From UBA11164 sp002420085 (GTDB lineage Bacteria; Pseudomonadota; Gammaproteobacteria; Xanthomonadales; Xanthomonadaceae), in NCBI GenBank assembly GCA_031976395.1, contig DALYLJ010000052.1, positions 1 to 17,647 of the forward strand: a stretch of DNA of 17,647 nucleotides, given 5' to 3'. The notes below the pieces were generated by a model. It made no database searches, was not told the origin of the DNA, and worked only from the letters and a program-made list of their open reading frames with translations. Positions within the stretch are counted from its first letter, which is position 1. Every line of letters begins with the position of its first letter. A program made the position numbers and the translations under genes. Below are positions 1 through 7,361 of this stretch, in pieces.

Positions 1-333
1 GCTCCTGCCCATCCACGGCGACCTGGGTGCGACGCCCCATCGGGGTCTCGATCGACCAGGTCTGGTTCTCCGCCGCATAGTTCCCGAGGTATTGGCGGCC
101 GTTGATCCAGGTCGCGTTTTGCAAATCGAGCTGACCGAGATCGGTTCCGAGCGCGCTGGCCGCTGGCGGGCGAGTTCGTCGAGCCAGTCGAACGCCTTGC
201 TGATCTCGGACGGGCTGAAGCCGGCGGAAATCAGGCCGGCCTGCATCGAGTCGCGGTCGCGGACGGCGTCGGGATCGTCGTAGAAGTAGTGTTCAAACAG
301 GAAAAGCAGCACATCAAGGATGGATTCTTTCAT
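1..333 (-). CDS. smg: Smg family protein (DUF494), N-terminal part, frame disrupted
   Basis: The first ~55 residues (MKESILDVLLFLFEHYF..., then a GFSPSEISKAFDWLDELA segment) match the N-terminus of the Smg/DUF494 family as I know it from Xanthomonas-like bacteria. The function of Smg is poorly defined; it usually sits between dprA and topA, as its position here suggests. The start at 331-333 is chosen by family similarity, since no good Shine-Dalgarno precedes it. After about residue 57 (near position 160) the frame stays open to the window edge but turns into an Arg/Pro/Ser-rich string unlike Smg, whose middle should carry a conserved FLLFLEQ-type segment. Another frame looks coding from there on (separate entry). 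So this is either a disrupted gene or an assembly join. I am confident in the N-terminal identity and not in anything below position ~160. Confidence 0.6.
   Translation of the reverse strand, partial: MKESILDVLLFLFEHYFYDDPDAVRDRDSMQAGLISAGFSPSEISKAFDWLDELARQRPARSEPISVSSICKTRPGSTAANTSGTMRRRTRPGRSRPRWGVAPRSPWMGRS
2..157 (-). other. Unidentified coding-like frame replacing the rest of smg
   Basis: From about position 157 down to the window edge, the minus frame using triplets 155-157, 152-154 and so on reads as normal protein (ALGTDLGQLDLQNATW, then INGRQYLGNYAAENQTW, then ETPMGRRTQVAVDGQE). Its third codon positions are mostly G or C, as in the real genes here. The overlapping smg frame is basic and low-complexity, as off-frame high-GC sequence usually is. 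The frame has no start codon of its own at the right place; its open extension under smg (to about 292) looks like shadow. I do not recognise the family and it does not resemble Smg or TopA. It may be the inside of another gene joined to smg by deletion, inversion or misassembly. Confidence 0.4.
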
Positions 334-363
334 CGGGCAATCCGGGAGTCGGAGCGCAGTCGA

Positions 364-388
364 TGTCCGGGAGGGATCATTCCGGACA
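364..388. repeat. Perfect 7-bp inverted repeat in the smg leader
   Basis: TGTCCGG at 364-370 pairs with CCGGACA at 382-388 across an 11-base loop, in the 117-bp gap between dprA and smg. No T-run follows on either strand, so it is not a standard terminator. A second 6-bp inverted repeat lies nearby (GTCGCC at 418-423, GGCGAC at 435-440). They may be leader RNA structures of smg or chance. Confidence 0.35.
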
Positions 389-450
389 ACAAAACACTAT
401 TGAAATCAGGGAAATACGTCGCCCAAGGAATTTCGGCGACGGGCCTGGGG

Positions 451-1602
451 TCAGCCACGGCGGACGTAGCGGCTGTGTTCGACACCGACCAGACCTTCCA
501 GCTCCATGATCAGCAGCATGGATGACAGCGCATCGGCCGTCAATCCCGTTCGTTCCGCGAGTGTGTCCAGGGGCACGGGATCGAAGCCCAGGGCATGCCA
601 TAGGCGGTGATAGTCCGGGTCGTCCGGGAGGCGCTCGGGGTGTTGGCGGTTGCCGGTTGCGGCCGTGGCCAGTCCGGGTTCGGCCAGGCGGGCGCGCAGG
701 CTGTCGGCGAGTTGGGTAGCCAGGGGGGCCAGGGCGGCGATCACTTCGTCGGCGTTCTCGACCAGGGCGGCGCCCTGTCGGATCAGGCGATGGCAACCGC
801 GTGCCATCGGGTTGTGGATCGAGCCCGGGATGGCGAACACTTCGCGGCCGGCCTCGCCGGCCTGGCGGGCGGTGATCAGGGCGCCACTGCGTTCGGCGGC
901 TTCGACCACCAGGGTGCCGAGACTGAGGCCGGCGATGATCCGGTTGCGGCGCGGGAAGTTTTCCCGCCGGGCAGGGGTGCCTGGCGGAAATTCACTGATC
1001 AGGCAGCCTTCGCTGGCAATGCGTTCGGTCAGGGCACGATTGCCGGGCGGGTAGTAGCGATCGGGGCCGGTGCCGATCACGGCGATGGTGTCGCCACCGG
1101 CCGCGAGTGCGCCAAGGTGGGCCTGGGCGTCGATGCCGCTGGCCAGTCCGCTGGTGACGGTCAGCCCGGCTCTGGCGAAGCTGTGTGCGAAGGCGCGGGC
1201 GTTGTCGGCACCGCCGGGGGAAGGGTTGCGGCTGCCGACGATGGCAATCTGTGGGAACCACAGCAGGTCGGCATTGCCGCAGACGAACAGGGCCGGTGGT
1301 GGACTGGCACTGCGTGCCAGGAGGGCGGGGTAATCCGGTTCGTCGATGCCGATCAGCCGCTGGCCGGGCGCATCCAGCCAGGCGCGGTCCGTGTCCAGAT
1401 CGGCACGCATCCGGGCATCGGGTCGGTCGAGGCTGGCCCGGATGTCCTCGGGACAACCGGCGGCTCGCCATGCGTTCGGGCCGGCAGCGAGCGCGGCAAC
1501 GGCGCTGCCGTGGCTGGCGAGCAGGTTCCGGATGACGGTGAGCGGCACACGGGCGCGCACCAGACGCGCCCAGGCAAGGCTTCGCGCGGCGGTCCCGCCC
1601 AA
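451..1602 (-). CDS. dprA: DNA processing protein DprA (Smf)
   Basis: DprA binds incoming single-stranded DNA in the cytoplasm and loads RecA during natural transformation. The 383-residue product has the expected order: a helical N-terminal SAM-like part (about 1-75), the extended Rossmann DprA core (about 119-290) with IAIVGSRNPSPGG, TSGLASGIDAQAH, GTGPDRYYPPGN, SEFPPGTPARRENFPRRN and ALITARQAGEAGREVFAIPG, and a C-terminal winged-helix domain (about 325-383). All core motifs are intact. The start is uncertain. TTG at 1600-1602 lies 4 bp after the lysM stop and gives a normal family length; an ATG at 1663-1665 would overlap lysM by about 59 bp. The close spacing suggests co-transcription and translational coupling with the LysM gene. 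The presence of DprA is compatible with natural competence but does not prove it, since non-competent bacteria also keep it. Confidence 0.92.
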   Translation of the reverse strand: MGGTAARSLAWARLVRARVPLTVIRNLLASHGSAVAALAAGPNAWRAAGCPEDIRASLDRPDARMRADLDTDRAWLDAPGQRLIGIDEPDYPALLARSASPPPALFVCGNADLLWFPQIAIVGSRNPSPGGADNARAFAHSFARAGLTVTSGLASGIDAQAHLGALAAGGDTIAVIGTGPDRYYPPGNRALTERIASEGCLISEFPPGTPARRENFPRRNRIIAGLSLGTLVVEAAERSGALITARQAGEAGREVFAIPGSIHNPMARGCHRLIRQGAALVENADEVIAALAPLATQLADSLRARLAEPGLATAATGNRQHPERLPDDPDYHRLWHALGFDPVPLDTLAERTGLTADALSSMLLIMELEGLVGVEHSRYVRRG

Positions 1603-1606
1603 GGGC

Positions 1607-2761
1607 TCAGTAGTACTCGTCTGGCATGCGGGCGACGTCGCCGACCCGGATCGGACGAATGCCATCCATGACCAATCCGTAGCTGACCTTGTCGAAGGTC
1701 CGGAAGATCATGACATGGCCGTTGAAGTCATCCGGCACCTTGAAGGTGTCGCTGGCGGCCGCGAAGGCATTGCGGTGCTTGATGGTGTCCGGTTTGGTCG
1801 GACCTTCCGTCCACAGCGACATCACGTGGCCATTACCGATGCCATCATCGGCACCGATGTCGAGCGCGACCACATGGCGCGGTCCGGAGCCCCAGAGTGC
1901 GTCGGCAACCGACAGCACCCGGACATCATCGGGCACCGAGGTCGGCGCTTGCGGTACGAATTGCAGGTCGTAGGGCTGCTCGGAGGCAGGAATCAGCAGA
2001 TCCCCGGCCCGCACTTCCCGACCCTCGCCCTGCAACACCAGGCTGGACGGATCGCCGGTCCGGGTGACCTTGGCCAGGGCATGGACGATGACCTCGTTGC
2101 CGATCACGTCGCCCTCGCCGGTGCCGCGATCGCGCCACCAGTGGTCCCAATCGAGGCCGTTGGCCAGCCGCGCGCGGTAATCGAGTTGTTCGGCGCGCTC
2201 GCGCTGCTTGCCGGTCCACGACTGGACTCGGGTATAGCGGAAGGTCGGTCGGACCACGGCATAGGTGTCACCGGGCTCGGCCCCTTCGAGGCCGCGCACG
2301 TGGATCAGGGCGCCGGCGGTGGCATAGACCCGGTCTTCCTCGGTGGCGACCACGTAGGGCAGGCCGTCGAGGCTGTCGAGAATGTGCAGGTCGCGCAGGA
2401 ACGGTTCGACCTCGGACAGCGGGATGGTCGGGATGGCGTCGGTGGCACGGATCTGTGCCGACTCCGATCCGGGTCGCTCGGCGGTCAGGGTCGGCCGGCC
2501 GTCCTGCAGGTAGGCCAGACTGATCACGTCACCGGGGAAGATCAGGTGCGGGTTCTCGATCTGCGGATTGGCCTGCCAGATTTCCGGCCACAACCAAGGC
2601 TTGCTCAGGAAGCGTGCGGCGATGTCCCAGAGGGTGTCGCCTTTCTGGACCACGTAGCGATCGGGATGGTCCGGTCGCAGTTCCTGGGCCGTCGCCAGAA
2701 CGGCGAAGGTCAGCAATGCGCTGGCGGCAACCGCAAGAATTCGTTTAAGCATGACGGCCAT
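1607..2761 (-). CDS. LysM domain-containing envelope protein
   Basis: This is a predicted exported peptidoglycan-binding protein of 384 residues. It opens with a basic n-region and hydrophobic core (about 4-25) with a likely signal cleavage after ATAQE or just before it. One LysM domain follows at about 36-82 (YVVQKGDTLWDIAARF ... IFPGDVISL). The remaining 300 residues contain no motif I can name and look like the conserved C-terminal part of the LysM proteins often encoded beside dprA in Pseudomonas and Xanthomonas. Start ATG at 2759-2761 is chosen because AAGGGG lies about 10 bases upstream; an internal ATG at 2750-2752 would also give a signal peptide. It is the first gene of the minus-strand lysM-dprA-smg run and is divergent from def. 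The molecular role is unknown; binding to murein is inferred from the LysM fold. Confidence 0.85.
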   Translation of the reverse strand: MAVMLKRILAVAASALLTFAVLATAQELRPDHPDRYVVQKGDTLWDIAARFLSKPWLWPEIWQANPQIENPHLIFPGDVISLAYLQDGRPTLTAERPGSESAQIRATDAIPTIPLSEVEPFLRDLHILDSLDGLPYVVATEEDRVYATAGALIHVRGLEGAEPGDTYAVVRPTFRYTRVQSWTGKQRERAEQLDYRARLANGLDWDHWWRDRGTGEGDVIGNEVIVHALAKVTRTGDPSSLVLQGEGREVRAGDLLIPASEQPYDLQFVPQAPTSVPDDVRVLSVADALWGSGPRHVVALDIGADDGIGNGHVMSLWTEGPTKPDTIKHRNAFAAASDTFKVPDDFNGHVMIFRTFDKVSYGLVMDGIRPIRVGDVARMPDEYY

Positions 2762-2784
2762 GTGCCTGATTCCCCTTGCAGGTT

Positions 2785-2790
2785 TTGCCA
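2785..2790 (-). promoter_or_regulatory. Possible -10 element of the lysM-dprA promoter
   Basis: On the minus strand the hexamer TATAGT (5 of 6 matches to TATAAT) lies about 25 bp before the chosen lysM start. TTCCGT stands 17 bp further upstream but is a poor -35. The gap between lysM and def must hold promoters for both directions. Confidence 0.35.
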
Positions 2791-2806
2791 CTATAGCCGA
2801 ACTGTT

Positions 2807-2818
2807 TTCCGGACGGAA
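2807..2818. promoter_or_regulatory. Inverted repeat TTCCG-GA-CGGAA between divergent lysM and def
   Basis: A 5+5 bp perfect inverted repeat with a 2-bp centre lies between the candidate -10 boxes of the two divergent transcription units. Its place would suit a regulator acting on both, but a site this short also occurs by chance in GC-rich DNA. Confidence 0.2.
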
Positions 2819-2835
2819 TGCAAGCCCCGCCGCAG

Positions 2836-2841
2836 TACAAT
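2836..2841 (+). promoter_or_regulatory. Possible -10 element of the def-fmt-rsmB promoter
   Basis: TACAAT (5 of 6 matches) lies about 60 bp before the def start. No convincing -35 stands 16-18 bp upstream, so the call rests on the -10 and its intergenic position. Confidence 0.35.
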
Positions 2842-2901
2842 GGCGGCTCCCGGCGCCGAACCTTGACCTCGGACGCAAAAATCCCCACTTTCTGTCGAAT
2901 C

Positions 2902-3408
2902 ATGGCCAAGCTCACGATCCTGGAATTTCCCGATCCCCGCCTGCGCACCCGTGCCCAGCCGGTGACCTGCGTCGATGATGCGCTGCGATGCGTGATCGAT
3001 GACATGTTCGAGACCATGTACGATGCGCCGGGCATCGGCCTGGCCGCAACCCAGGTCGATATTCACCAGCGTTTCCTGGTGTGTGACGTATCGGAGGAGA
3101 AGAACCGGCCACTGGTGTTCATCAATCCCGAGGTGATCGCCAGCGAGGGCAGTGAGACCTGCCAGGAAGGCTGCCTGTCGGTGCCGGGCATCTACGCCGA
3201 GGTCAGCCGTGCCGAGCGAATCACGGTGCGGGCGCTCGATCGCGACGGCACGCCGTTCGAGATGCAGGCCGACGGCCTGCTGGCGGTATGCATCCAGCAC
3301 GAGATCGATCATCTGGACGGCAAGTTGTTCGTCGATTATCTGTCGTCGCTCAAGCGCGAGATGGTCAAGCGCAAGCTCGCCAAACAGCGCCGCACTGCGG
3401 CCGGCTGA
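2902..3408 (+). CDS. def: Peptide deformylase
   Basis: This enzyme removes the N-formyl group from nascent proteins at the ribosome; it is a small metalloenzyme (usually Fe2+). The 168-residue product carries all three family motifs: GIGLAATQV (44-52, with Gln51), EGCLSVP (89-95, metal ligand Cys91) and QHEIDH (132-137, ligands His133 and His137, catalytic Glu134). The numbering is within one residue of E. coli Def and the length is typical. The start ATG at 2902 gives the standard MAKLTILEFPDPRLR beginning, although the Shine-Dalgarno is weak. An upstream ATG at 2818 would add 28 unlikely residues. It is the first gene of a def-fmt-rsmB run, and fmt follows after 7 bp. This pairs the enzyme that puts the formyl group on initiator tRNA with the one that later removes it. 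Confidence 0.97.
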   Translation: MAKLTILEFPDPRLRTRAQPVTCVDDALRCVIDDMFETMYDAPGIGLAATQVDIHQRFLVCDVSEEKNRPLVFINPEVIASEGSETCQEGCLSVPGIYAEVSRAERITVRALDRDGTPFEMQADGLLAVCIQHEIDHLDGKLFVDYLSSLKREMVKRKLAKQRRTAAG

Positions 3409-3415
3409 GGTGGCC

Positions 3416-4339
3416 ATGCGCCTGGTGTTTGCCGGCAGCCCGGAGTTCGCGCTGCCGGCCCTGGCGGTGGCCGCCCGGCACGGTGAGCTGGTTGCGGTCT
3501 ACAGTCAGCCCGATCGCCCGGCCGGGCGCGGTCGCCGGCTGACCGCTTCCCCGGTCAAATGCGCCGCCCAGGCGCTGGCCGTGCCGGTGCTGCAACCGAC
3601 CAGCCTGCGCGATCCGGCCGCCCAGGCGGAATTGCGTGCCCTGGCGCCCGACCTGATGATCGTGATCGCCTACGGCCTGATCCTGCCGAAGGCGGTGCTT
3701 GCCATCCCGCGTCACGGCTGCTGGAACGTCCATGCTTCGCTGCTGCCGCGCTGGCGCGGCGCGGCACCGATCCAGCGCGCCATCGAGGCCGGCGACACCG
3801 TCACCGGTGTCGATCTGATGCAGATGGAGGTCGGGCTGGACACCGGTCCGGTAGTGCTCGAACGACAGACTGCGATCGATCCGACCGACACCGGTGGCAG
3901 CCTGCACGATCGCTTGGCCGGGTTGGCCGCCGAGGTGTTGGCCGAGGGCCTGCAACGGCTGGCCGCTGGCCGTCTACCGCCCCCCCGCGCGCAGTCGACC
4001 GAGGGCGTCTGCTATGCCCGCAAGCTGGACAAGGCCGAGGCCATGCTTGACTGGCGGCAGGCCGCATCGGTGCTGGCACGCAAGGTCCGGGCGTTCGATC
4101 CCTGGCCGATCGCCGAGGCCGAGATCGCCGGTGAACGGCTCCGGGTGCATGCCGCCCAGGCGCTCACCGGATCGGGTGGCGATGCCGCACCCGGCAGCAT
4201 CGTCGCCGCTGGTGCCGAGGGGATCGATATCGCCTGCGGAGAGGGTGTGCTGCGCCTGACCCGAGTCCAACGGCCGGGCGGCACGCCGGTCTCGGCGCGC
4301 GACTATGTCAACGCCCGTCCGGCAGTGCGGACATCATGA
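3416..4339 (+). CDS. fmt: Methionyl-tRNA formyltransferase
   Basis: Fmt transfers a formyl group from 10-formyl-tetrahydrofolate to Met-tRNA(fMet) so that translation can start. The 307-residue product has the N-terminal formyltransferase fold with FAGSPEFALPAL (5-16), QPDRPAGRG (31-39) and the catalytic set Asn104-Val-His106, with HASLLPRWRGAAPIQ at 106-120, plus Asp142 in GLDTGP. A C-terminal tRNA-binding OB-type domain follows (about 205-300). No key residue is missing. Start ATG 3416 is preceded by GAGGTGG at a good distance and lies 7 bp after the def stop, so it is almost certainly co-transcribed with def. The stop at 4337-4339 overlaps the rsmB start at 4336 by 4 bp (ATGA), which implies coupled translation. 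Confidence 0.97.
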   Translation: MRLVFAGSPEFALPALAVAARHGELVAVYSQPDRPAGRGRRLTASPVKCAAQALAVPVLQPTSLRDPAAQAELRALAPDLMIVIAYGLILPKAVLAIPRHGCWNVHASLLPRWRGAAPIQRAIEAGDTVTGVDLMQMEVGLDTGPVVLERQTAIDPTDTGGSLHDRLAGLAAEVLAEGLQRLAAGRLPPPRAQSTEGVCYARKLDKAEAMLDWRQAASVLARKVRAFDPWPIAEAEIAGERLRVHAAQALTGSGGDAAPGSIVAAGAEGIDIACGEGVLRLTRVQRPGGTPVSARDYVNARPAVRTS

Positions 4340-5661
4340 CCGCTCCCGGCGCTGCCGTCCGCGCTGCGGCCGCCCGAGTGGTCGCCGAGACCCTGGCCGG
4401 CCACTCGCTGAAAACCACCCTGACGCCGGAACTGGCGTCGTTCGTCGATGCCCGCGACCGTGCATTGGTCGAGGCGATCTGCTTCGAGACCCTGCGCTGG
4501 AAGCGCCGCTACGACGCCGCTCTCGACTGCTGGATGCCACGTCCGCTGCCAGCCCGCGATGTCCGACTGGCCGCCCTGATCCGGGTCGGGCTGGCCCAGA
4601 TCGACGCCCTGCGCCTGCCCGACCACGCCAGTGTCGCCGCTACCGTCGAGGCGGCGCGTCTGATCGGTCGCCCGAACGCGGTCGGCCTGGTCAATGCCGT
4701 GTTGCGCCGTGCCCTGCGCGAGGGCCTGCCGGACAGCACCGATCCCGCCGTGACCCACAGCCACCCGGATTGGCTGGTGGCGGCCCTGGCCAACGACTGG
4801 CCGGAACACTGGCCGAGCATTCTCGATGCCAACAACCGCCCGGCACCGGTCTGGCTTCGGGTCAATCGCCGTCGCTGCGACCCGGCCCGCTACGCCAGCC
4901 GACTCGAACAGGCCGGCATCGAGCATCGTCGGCCCGACGGCTTCCCCGATGCGCTGATCCTCGACCACGGTGGCGATCCGACCGGCCTGCCGGGCTGGGC
5001 CGAGGGCGAAGTCTCGGTGCAGGACGGCGCCGCGCAGTCCACCGTCGAACTCCTGCCCCTGGCGACCGGCATGCGCGTGCTCGATGCCTGCGCGGCACCG
5101 GGTGGCAAGGCTGCCCACCTGCTGGAGCGCGTTCCAGGGCTGCGTCTGACCGTGCTCGACCGGGACCGCCGCCGGTTGCTCCGGGTGCGCGAAACGCTGG
5201 CCCGGCTGCACCTGCCGGCGCCGGAGGCGGTGCGGGTCGCCGACGCTGGCGATCCCGCCACCTGGTGGGACGGCCGACCCTTCGATGCCATCCTGCTCGA
5301 TGCGCCGTGCAGTGCCACCGGGGTGATCCGTCGCCAGCCGGACATCAAATGGCACCGGCGGGCCTCCGACCTCGCCGACCTGGTGGCCAGTCAGGCCCGC
5401 CTGCTTGATGGGCTGTGGCCCCTGCTGCGGCCCGGTGGGCATCTGCTGTATGCGACCTGCTCCCTGCTGGCGGTGGAAAACGCCGGCCAGATCGCGGCCT
5501 TCCTCGGCCGGCATGACGACGCCCTGGCACGCGACCTGCCGGATCGGTTCGGCCATGCGGCCGGGGCCGGGCGCCAGCGCCTGCCGGGCGAGTTCGACTG
5601 CGATGGGTTCTTCTACGCCCTGCTCCAGCGTGCCGGTGCGACCGATGGGGGCGTCGGATGA
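4336..5661 (+). CDS. rsmB: 16S rRNA (cytosine-967-C5)-methyltransferase RsmB
   Basis: RsmB (Fmu/Sun) methylates C967 of 16S rRNA with S-adenosylmethionine. The 441-residue product has the N-terminal NusB-like RNA-binding domain (about 1-140; RDRALVEAICFETLRW is typical) followed by the Rossmann methyltransferase domain. Visible motifs are DACAAPGGK at 250-258 (AdoMet site), LLDAPCSATGVIRRQPD around 320-336 with Cys325, and LLYATCSLL with Cys375. In the E. coli enzyme the two cysteines carry the same numbers; the second is the nucleophile and the first helps release the product. The gene overlaps fmt by 4 bp at its start and the next glycosyltransferase by 4 bp at its end, so the four plus-strand genes are probably one operon. 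The def-fmt-rsmB order is widely conserved in gammaproteobacteria. Confidence 0.96.
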   Translation: MTAPGAAVRAAAARVVAETLAGHSLKTTLTPELASFVDARDRALVEAICFETLRWKRRYDAALDCWMPRPLPARDVRLAALIRVGLAQIDALRLPDHASVAATVEAARLIGRPNAVGLVNAVLRRALREGLPDSTDPAVTHSHPDWLVAALANDWPEHWPSILDANNRPAPVWLRVNRRRCDPARYASRLEQAGIEHRRPDGFPDALILDHGGDPTGLPGWAEGEVSVQDGAAQSTVELLPLATGMRVLDACAAPGGKAAHLLERVPGLRLTVLDRDRRRLLRVRETLARLHLPAPEAVRVADAGDPATWWDGRPFDAILLDAPCSATGVIRRQPDIKWHRRASDLADLVASQARLLDGLWPLLRPGGHLLYATCSLLAVENAGQIAAFLGRHDDALARDLPDRFGHAAGAGRQRLPGEFDCDGFFYALLQRAGATDGGVG

Positions 5662-7340
5662 TCGCCGCCGGCCTGGATCGCGACGCCCGCCGCGACCTGT
5701 TCTGGCTGCTGCTGCTGAGCCTGGCCCTGATCGCACCGGGGATCGGCTTGCGCGATCCCTGGCCGGCCGACGAACCCCGTTTCGTGCTGATCGCCCAGCA
5801 GATGCTGAGCGAGGGCAACTGGTGGTTCCCGCAGCGCGGTGTCGAACTGTATGCCGACAAGCCGCCGCTGTTCTTCTGGCTGCTGGCCCTGGCCGAGCGC
5901 CTGACCGGTGGCTGGCGCGGTGCGTTCCTGCTGCCCTCCCTGGTTTCGGCGCTGGTCACGGTCGGCCTGACCTGGGATCTGGCGCGCCGGCTCTGGGGGG
6001 CCGAAACCGCACGCTGGGCGGCCGGTGCGCTGCTGGTCTGCGCCCAGTTCGTTTTTCACGCCCGCCGTGCCCAGATCGATCCGACGCTGCTGCTGCTGAC
6101 CACGCTATCGCTGTATGGTCTGTTGCGCCATCTGCTGCTCGGCCCGGACTGGCGCTGGTTCATCACCGGTTGCTTCGCGGCCGGCCTCGGAGTCATCACC
6201 AAGGGGGTCGGATTCCTGCCCCTGCTGGTGCTGCTGCCGTGGGGCTGGATGCGGCAACGCGCCTGGCATGGCCTTGCCAGCATTTCCGGACCCCACACGG
6301 CCGGGCGCTGGGCGCTCGGGGCAGCGGCATTCCTGCTGGCCATCGGCCTGTGGCTGGTGCCGATGCTGGTGCAGGTGCATGGTCACGGCGGCAGCGAGCG
6401 GCTGGCCTACGCCGAGGAGATTCTGTTCCGCCAGACCGCCGAGCGATTCGCCGATGCCTGGGTGCATCGACAGCCGCCCTGGTATTTTCTTGAAGTGGTC
6501 GCGTTCGCCTGGCTGCCGCTGTCGCTGGCGATACCGGGCCTGCTGGCACCTCTGCGCCGTGCCTGGCAGGCCGGCGATGCCCGAATCTGGCTACCCCTGG
6601 CCTGGGCCGGTCTGGTGGTGCTGTTCTTCACCCTGAGCACCGGCAAGCGCGATGTCTACATCCTTCCCGCGCTGCCGGCATTCGCACTGGCCGCAGCGCC
6701 ATTCCTGGCCGCGCTCGCCGAGGCGCGCTGGCTTCGACGAGTCGCCATCGGCGTCTACCTGCTGGCAGCGGCCGGCCTGATCGTCGGTGGCCTGTGGGCC
6801 TGGTTCGGCACGCCCGATTTCGCCGCCCGGATCGTGGTTGCGCGCGGCCTGGCGCCGGCTGATGTCCGGCCTTGGCTGCTGGTCATCGCTATCGGTCTGG
6901 TGCTGCTGGCCTGGCTGTGGTGGACCCGGACCCGCCCGCTGCCCAGGCTGCTGCTGGGCGCGCAACTGGTGCTGTTCACCGGCTACGGGCTCGGCGCCTA
7001 TCCGCTGCTCGATGGTGCCAGTTCCTCACGCGACCTGATGCAGGCCGCCCGGATCGCCGCCGGTCCGGATGCCGTGATCGGTCTGGTCGGCTGGCGAGAA
7101 CAGAACCTGTTGCAGGCGGTCGGGCCGGTCACCGAGTTCGGTTTCAGTGCCACGCCTGCCGAACAGTGGCGGCGTGCGCTGATCTGGCTGCGTAGCACGC
7201 CCGAACAGCGGGTGCTGCTGAGCCAGGCCGACCATCTGCCCGACTGTGTGATCCGCTCCGATGGCATCGATCTCGGCCGGGCTAATCGTCGCGCCTGGTG
7301 GCTGATCGATGCCGATGCCGTGCGCGACTGTCGGCCTTGA
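5658..7340 (+). CDS. ArnT/PMT-like membrane glycosyltransferase (GT83 type)
   Basis: This 560-residue polytopic membrane protein probably uses a polyprenyl-phosphate sugar donor and acts on the periplasmic face of the inner membrane. The first transmembrane helix (about 14-30) is followed by a periplasmic loop with DPWPADEPRF (33-42). Asp38-Glu39 there correspond to the acidic catalytic pair of ArnT/PMT enzymes, and YADKPPLFFW (65-74) matches the conserved KPPL element. About ten further hydrophobic helices follow, with a TGKRDVYILPALPAF segment near 330-345. Family members add aminoarabinose to lipid A, mannose to proteins, or other sugars; the acceptor here cannot be told from sequence. It overlaps rsmB by 4 bp (ATGA) and converges on a GT2 gene 21 bp away, which weakly supports an LPS-related role. 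The rsmB linkage may be only positional. Confidence 0.85.
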   Translation: MIAAGLDRDARRDLFWLLLLSLALIAPGIGLRDPWPADEPRFVLIAQQMLSEGNWWFPQRGVELYADKPPLFFWLLALAERLTGGWRGAFLLPSLVSALVTVGLTWDLARRLWGAETARWAAGALLVCAQFVFHARRAQIDPTLLLLTTLSLYGLLRHLLLGPDWRWFITGCFAAGLGVITKGVGFLPLLVLLPWGWMRQRAWHGLASISGPHTAGRWALGAAAFLLAIGLWLVPMLVQVHGHGGSERLAYAEEILFRQTAERFADAWVHRQPPWYFLEVVAFAWLPLSLAIPGLLAPLRRAWQAGDARIWLPLAWAGLVVLFFTLSTGKRDVYILPALPAFALAAAPFLAALAEARWLRRVAIGVYLLAAAGLIVGGLWAWFGTPDFAARIVVARGLAPADVRPWLLVIAIGLVLLAWLWWTRTRPLPRLLLGAQLVLFTGYGLGAYPLLDGASSSRDLMQAARIAAGPDAVIGLVGWREQNLLQAVGPVTEFGFSATPAEQWRRALIWLRSTPEQRVLLSQADHLPDCVIRSDGIDLGRANRRAWWLIDADAVRDCRP

Positions 7341-7361
7341 ATCGCCGACCGCCAGCGGCCG

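Noticed and set aside
364..388. Intrinsic terminator between dprA and smg
   Set aside because: The stem is perfect but no T-tract follows on either strand.
607..1671. 354-codon plus-strand open frame rich in Gly and Ala
   Set aside because: Antisense shadow of dprA, whose Rossmann motifs are unmistakable on the other strand.
1346..2866. 506-codon open frame on the plus strand
   Set aside because: It is antisense to the LysM gene and the 5' part of dprA, shows no domain, and has Gly/His/Asp-rich shadow composition.
4303..5736. 477-codon open frame on the minus strand
   Set aside because: It is exactly antisense to rsmB, with composition typical of off-frame GC-rich DNA and no known motifs; rsmB has complete catalytic motifs.
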